Part shown: positions 59,928 to 64,000 of the stretch, one piece after another | Position numbering within the stretch: position 1 is the stretch's first letter | Layout: the number at the start of each line of letters is the position of its first letter | Origin: Flavilitoribacter nigricans DSM 23189 = NBRC 102662 | GTDB taxonomy: Bacteria; Bacteroidota; Bacteroidia; Chitinophagales; Saprospiraceae | Assembly: GCF_002646595.1 (NCBI RefSeq) | Contig: NZ_PDUD01000025.1 | Coordinates: forward strand, 62,001-126,000 | Reading direction: 5' to 3' | Length of the DNA: 64,000 nt | Program-made: the position numbers and the translations under genes | Notes under the pieces: model-generated | Seen by the model: only the letters and a program-made list of their open reading frames with translations | Told to the model about the DNA's origin: nothing | Databases searched by the model: none

Positions 59928-61712
59928 ATGAAATTTAAAAGCGCTAAATATTCACTGCTGATCGTTGGCCTCCTGGTGCTGATGAGCTGCAATGATGATT
60001 TCCTGGAAAGGTATCCGCTGGATGAGATCAGCAACGAAACTTTCTGGAATACGGAAAATGACCTGGCGGTCTACAACAACAGTTTTTACAACCTGGCTCG
60101 TAATGATAACGATGTACCCATCCTGATGGGGCACGATGAAGGCTTCAACAGCCATAAGTTCGGGATCTGGTATACGGATGAGTATACGGACAATATTGCT
60201 CCCCGGCATTCCCGGCACACCCAATACCAGCAGGTACGTTCCGGCAAACACAATGTACCTTCCAGTGCCAATGGTGACGGGCAATGGTACGGCTATAAAG
60301 GCTGGAATTTTCTGCGGGCGATCAATGTGGGCATGGATAACTACGACCGGGCTCAGATCGATCAGGAAGTTAAGAATAAATATATCGGCGAAGCCCGGCT
60401 GTTCAGAGGCTGGTTCTTTGCGGATAAAGTGGCCAAATTCGGGGACGCTCCCTGGGTAGACCATGAATTGAACGTGGATTCGGAAGAGTTATACGCAGCG
60501 CGTACTCCCAGAGAACAGGTAATGGCCAATGTGCTGGAGGATTTGAATTTTGCCACGCAAAGCATTCCCAATGATTGGGGTGATGGCGGTGGTCCCGGAC
60601 GTCTGAATCGTTGGGCTGCACTGTTGGTGAAGTCTCGCGTATGCCTTTTCGAAGGCACCTGGCGCAAATACCATGGCGGTAGCAATGCCGATATGTGGTT
60701 GCAGGAAGCTGCCGCTGCGGCTAAAGAGATCATGGACGATGGCCCGTACACGCTGTACAGTACCGGTGATCCGGAAAACGATTATAATGCCATCCACCTG
60801 ATCACCGCGGATCTGACCGGCGTGCCGGAAGTAATGTACTGGCGCCGTTACGAGCTGGGTATTCTGACTAACCACGTACAAAGTTATCACCGGGGTTACA
60901 ACGGTGGCGCCACCAAGAGTATAGTGGAAGATTATCTCTGCGAGGATGGACTGCCTATTACGCTGTCTCCGCTGTACCAGGGAGATGCCCAGATCGAAGA
61001 CGTATTTGAAAACCGCGACCCGCGTCTGCGTCAGACGATCCTGCATCCCGATGACGTACTGAAGTATGGCTACGGCAACTTCGATACCCGCCCGTATCCC
61101 CGCCTGCGCGGTATGGAGGGTGGCCAGACGATAGAGACCGGCTACCACATCATTAAGGTGTTTGATCCGGTAACTTCCTACGCGACCTACAATACCTCCA
61201 ATACGCCGGCCATTACCCTGCGTTTCGGGGAAGTGCTGCTGAACTATGCCGAAGCTATGGCCGAACTGGGTAGACTGACCCAGGAAGATCTCGACCTGAG
61301 CATCAACCGCCTGCGCGACCGGGTGGGTATGCCGCATATGGATCTCAACAACATTCCGGTGGATCCGCGCTATGTTAGCGACGATGTCTCTCCGCTGATC
61401 GTAGAGATCCGTCGCGAACGCCGGGTAGAACTTTTCATGGAAGGTTTCCGTTACGACGACCTCCGCCGCTGGAAACAGGGCAAAAAACTGGAGATCCCGA
61501 GCTACGGTATTCGTTGGGATGAAGCCGCTATGGCCCGTTATCCGAAAGCCAATGTAGTCTCTTCTCTGGTAGACGGCGTTCCCTACGTAGATATCTACAA
61601 GGGTACGGACTGGGCGAATCCCGTGTTCGACGAAAGCAAACACTATCTCTGGCCGATCCCGCTGGCGGATCTGGCGCAGAACCCGAATATCCGGCAGAAC
61701 CCGGGTTGGTAA
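59928..61712 (+). CDS. SusD/RagB-family surface glycan-binding lipoprotein, second pair
   Basis: A 594-residue lipoprotein (GLLVLMSC, Cys21) beginning CNDDFLERYPLDEISNETFWNTENDL. It has the same TPR-like helical frame and the conserved end with VEIRRERRVELFMEGFRYDDLRRWKQGKKLE seen in the first SusD. A four-residue insertion (SSANGDGQ versus SGTQ, around residue 116) separates the two copies. It pairs with the SusC encoded just before it. The strong terminator that follows (61888-61945) separates the pair from the lyase gene, so the lyase has its own promoter or depends on readthrough. Confidence 0.96.
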   Translation: MKFKSAKYSLLIVGLLVLMSCNDDFLERYPLDEISNETFWNTENDLAVYNNSFYNLARNDNDVPILMGHDEGFNSHKFGIWYTDEYTDNIAPRHSRHTQYQQVRSGKHNVPSSANGDGQWYGYKGWNFLRAINVGMDNYDRAQIDQEVKNKYIGEARLFRGWFFADKVAKFGDAPWVDHELNVDSEELYAARTPREQVMANVLEDLNFATQSIPNDWGDGGGPGRLNRWAALLVKSRVCLFEGTWRKYHGGSNADMWLQEAAAAAKEIMDDGPYTLYSTGDPENDYNAIHLITADLTGVPEVMYWRRYELGILTNHVQSYHRGYNGGATKSIVEDYLCEDGLPITLSPLYQGDAQIEDVFENRDPRLRQTILHPDDVLKYGYGNFDTRPYPRLRGMEGGQTIETGYHIIKVFDPVTSYATYNTSNTPAITLRFGEVLLNYAEAMAELGRLTQEDLDLSINRLRDRVGMPHMDLNNIPVDPRYVSDDVSPLIVEIRRERRVELFMEGFRYDDLRRWKQGKKLEIPSYGIRWDEAAMARYPKANVVSSLVDGVPYVDIYKGTDWANPVFDESKHYLWPIPLADLAQNPNIRQNPGW

Positions 61713-62254
61713 GCTGTGGCGGCAGTTGGCACAATGCGTTAGCTGTCGCTAAGGAGATAAGTGAAGACACCAATAATTGAGTGATCTCAATAGAAGAATT
61801 ACCAAAATCCCTGGAATCTCATAGTGCTGAGCATTTCGGTTTATTCCGGAGATCCAGGTAAGTTTTCGGTATTAAGTTGGGAATTCGACCGGGTAGGGAT
61901 GTCTTGTCAATCTGGAATGACAAGGCAGTCTTACCCGGTTTTTTTATGTCTGGTACGCTACTTATTTGCCCGGTGTACTGTAAGGATATTTAGGTGCTTT
62001 GCCGTCAATAGCATAAAGATATAGGGATCAAATCCCCATGCTATCCGGAAACTTCTAGGCTACGACTTTATCCCGATCATCATATTCTTTTAATTCAGGA
62101 GATCCGGCCCGGGGGGCTAGAGGATCCGCCGGAGTTATGCTCCTCCATAAGAATATATTCGATGGTCTCCCCTGGAACTGATCAGTCCCGTTTCAATATC
62201 CGAAGGGACTGTGCTTAAAAGAGTTCATTCTCTAAATCTAAAATTCCAATTGCG
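61713..62254. other. 542-base gap between the second SusD and the lyase gene
   Basis: No gene is supported. It contains the terminator of the SusC/SusD pair (61888-61945) and a hairpin CAGTCCC / GGGACTG at 62183-62211, just before the lyase gene. CTATCCGGAAAC at 62041-62052 resembles one end of the MITE-like element, but no partner end is close by. Confidence 0.5.
61888..61945 (+). terminator. Terminator of the second SusC/SusD pair
   Basis: An extended stem of about 22 bases with a few mismatches (61888-61909 with 61918-61939), ending in ACCCGGT followed by a run of seven T residues. Confidence 0.8.
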
Positions 62255-64000
62255 ATGATACTGAAAAAGATCCGTTTGAAGCCATTTATGATTTTCCTGT
62301 TCCTGTCGCCGGTCTGGCTGATCGCTCAGGCCCACGGTGAGGGGGAGATCCCTCAACTGGAAAACCCCATGTCGGTAGAATACCTAAAGAAAAACCTGGA
62401 AAAGAAAAGTCCCCGTCTGGTCCTCAACCGGTCCATCGAAAAAGAGCTGAAGCAAAAATTAAAAACCGATCCGGTCCTGCAAAACGTCTACAAGGCCATT
62501 CAACTCAACGCGGATGAGATCCGCAAGCAACCGCTGCTCGAGCGCATTCAGATCGGTCGGCGTCTGCTTTCCGTTTCACGCGAAATGCTTTACCGGATGA
62601 ATATGTTGGGCATGGTCTACCGGATTGACGGCGATAAAGCCGTTTTGGATCGGATCAACGAAGAACTGATCGCTGTGTGCAATTTCAGTGACTGGAATCC
62701 CTCCCACTATCTGGATGTCGCGGAAATGTCGATGGCCGTAGCGATCGGACTGGACTGGACGGCCGGAAAATTACCGAAGTCCACCATCGCCCTGGCCAAA
62801 AATGCATTGGTAGAAAAAGGCATCAAACCCAGCTACAACAAAAAGGGCAATACCGGTTGGGTGAATGGCACCAATAACTGGAATCAGGTTTGTCACGGCG
62901 GTATGATCGCCGCTGCCATTACCGTAGCCGAAGATGAGCCGGAACTGGCCGCCGAAACCATCCACCGCGCCCTGGAGGGCATGCCGCACGCCCTGGTGGA
63001 ATACGGGCCGGACGGCGTGTATCCGGAAGGATCTACCTACTGGGGGTACGGAACCAGCTTCTCGGTTGTGACCGCGGCGATGTTCGAAAGTGCGTTTGGT
63101 ACGGATTTCGGCCTGGGCGATTATCCTTCCTTTAAGGAAAGTGCCGTGTTCCGGGAATTGTGCAATGCGCCTTCCGGCTGGTATTTCAACTTCGCGGATT
63201 GTGGAGATAAGCGTAGTGAGAACGGGGATTTTACCCTGGCCTGGTTTGCTTCCAAAACGGGTAATCCCGCCTATTTCGAAAAAGAACGCTTTTTGCGACC
63301 GGCCGCCGATATGGGAAAGCTGGGCCGCACGGCGGGGGCAGCCCTGGTCTGGTTGTCCCAGTACGAATCTAAAGCCGGCGAAAAGATGCCTACGGCCTGG
63401 CAGGGTGGTGGAGCTAATCCGATCGTGATCTTTACCGGTGAGGAAAACGATCCGCATCAGTATTACTTTGGCGGCAAAGGCGGTCGCGGTATGGTCAATC
63501 ACGGCAATATGGACGGTGGCTCCTTTATTTTTGAACTGAACGGCGTACGCTGGGTCGTGGATCCGGGTAACCAATCTTACCACGAACTGGAAAAGACGGG
63601 CTTTAATCTCTGGGGCCGTTGCCAGGATTGCGAACGCTGGACCTTGCTTACCAAAAATAATTACGGCCACAGCACCCTGACCATCAACAACGAACTGCAT
63701 CGCACCGAAGGGCTGGCCACCATCACGGATTTTAAAGACGGAAACAAGCCGGAAGCCACCGTAGAAATGTCGGCTACTCTGGGAGATGTGGTCAAAAGTG
63801 CGGAACGACGTTTCGTGAAGGACAGTCCGACTTCCATTCTGATCGAAGACCGTATCGTTACCAACGATGCCACCAAAATGGTTAGCTGGCAACTGATGAC
63901 TACCGCGGATGTGGAGATCACCAAAGGCGGAGCGGTCCTTAAACAAGATGGTAAACAACTTAAACTCGAAAATCTGTCTCATCCCGAACTGACCGTATCG
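62255..64000 (+). CDS. Heparinase II/III-family polysaccharide lyase, 3' end cut by window edge
   Basis: An open frame of 582 codons starts at ATG 62255 and is still open at 64000. Residues 1-25 are a signal peptide (RLKPFMIFLFLSPVWLIAQA). The N-terminal part (about 60-360) is the alpha-helical toroid of this family, with CNFSDWNPSHYLDVAEMSMAVAIGLDW, NNWNQVCHGGMIAAAI and YPEGSTYWGYG. The second part (from about 400) is the heparinase II/III beta-sandwich, with VNHGNMDGGSFIFELNGVRWVVDPG, the counterpart of the catalytic His and metal region. Such lyases cut uronate-containing glycans (alginate, glycosaminoglycans or algal polymers) by beta-elimination. The tandem SusC/SusD genes upstream suggest that it feeds the same uptake system. 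Confidence 0.88.
   Translation, partial: MILKKIRLKPFMIFLFLSPVWLIAQAHGEGEIPQLENPMSVEYLKKNLEKKSPRLVLNRSIEKELKQKLKTDPVLQNVYKAIQLNADEIRKQPLLERIQIGRRLLSVSREMLYRMNMLGMVYRIDGDKAVLDRINEELIAVCNFSDWNPSHYLDVAEMSMAVAIGLDWTAGKLPKSTIALAKNALVEKGIKPSYNKKGNTGWVNGTNNWNQVCHGGMIAAAITVAEDEPELAAETIHRALEGMPHALVEYGPDGVYPEGSTYWGYGTSFSVVTAAMFESAFGTDFGLGDYPSFKESAVFRELCNAPSGWYFNFADCGDKRSENGDFTLAWFASKTGNPAYFEKERFLRPAADMGKLGRTAGAALVWLSQYESKAGEKMPTAWQGGGANPIVIFTGEENDPHQYYFGGKGGRGMVNHGNMDGGSFIFELNGVRWVVDPGNQSYHELEKTGFNLWGRCQDCERWTLLTKNNYGHSTLTINNELHRTEGLATITDFKDGNKPEATVEMSATLGDVVKSAERRFVKDSPTSILIEDRIVTNDATKMVSWQLMTTADVEITKGGAVLKQDGKQLKLENLSHPELTVS

Noticed and set aside
62041-62052. Third MITE-like copy signalled by CTATCCGGAAAC
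   Set aside because: Only one end-like sequence is present; there is no matching second end or internal hairpin nearby.

Overview
This window looks like a chromosomal segment from a Bacteroidota bacterium, most plausibly a marine or aquatic Saprospiria/Lewinella-type organism (the phylum is well supported; the lower rank is an inference). The support is two SusC/SusD pairs, a type IX secretion (T9SS) C-terminal sorting domain, the Bacteroidota-restricted families DUF4252, DUF6427 and DUF6702, very weak Shine-Dalgarno signals, and several promoters of the Bacteroidota type (TTTG, about 19 bases, TAnnTTTG). Base composition is balanced except for one sharply AT-rich gap at 34648-35179. No rRNA, tRNA, CRISPR array, prophage or intact insertion sequence is visible.

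Regions from left to right. 1-5170: the end of an App1-type phosphatidate phosphatase, then a giant surface lipoprotein that joins a degenerate metallophosphoesterase, a kinase-like middle and a C-terminal beta-barrel, followed by a REP-like palindrome cluster. 5170-9000: an M23 peptidase and a HlyD/TolC export operon. 9000-25600: mostly housekeeping genes on both strands (GAF protein, GbsR-type regulator, serA, CvpA-like protein, a di-haem peroxidase, fabG, a DnaJ/CbpA co-chaperone, leuS, PAP2 phosphatase, LptF/LptG permease). 25700-29250: an ECF sigma factor, an overlapping membrane protein that is probably its anti-sigma factor, two DUF4252 secreted proteins and a T9SS cargo protein. 29300-39900: yidD, DUF6702, DUF6427, rhomboid protease, thymidine kinase, lytic transglycosylase, rhodanese lipoprotein, DUF1015, thioredoxin and an enoyl-CoA hydratase. 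39900-50200: M43-like metallopeptidase lipoprotein, a LemA-TPM-TPM operon, meaB, a Ppx/GppA phosphatase, DUF697 protein, thiolase and a coiled-coil/barrel protein.

50200-64000 is a polysaccharide-utilisation locus. Two tandem, paralogous SusC-SusD pairs are followed by a heparinase II/III-family lyase that runs off the right edge. Each susC is preceded, about 340 bases upstream, by the same element TGTCAGG-N17-CGTCA, which has the layout of an ECF sigma-factor promoter. Each pair would import oligosaccharide, and the lyase suggests a uronate-containing glycan.

The non-coding DNA is unusually informative. It holds (i) two copies of a MITE-like element with about 14-bp terminal inverted repeats and conserved internal hairpins; (ii) degenerate octamer arrays (GTGTGAAT-like) at two places and a heptamer array of 13 units in strict register inside the LemA/TPM operon; (iii) a four-unit REP-like palindrome cluster; (iv) a promoter-terminator pair in the AT-rich gap that predicts a small RNA; and (v) many well-formed terminators. 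I did not find a clear new defence or secretion system. The best candidates for something undescribed are the triple-module surface lipoprotein, the dispersed short-period arrays and MITE-like elements, and the duplicated PUL with its shared ECF-type promoter.
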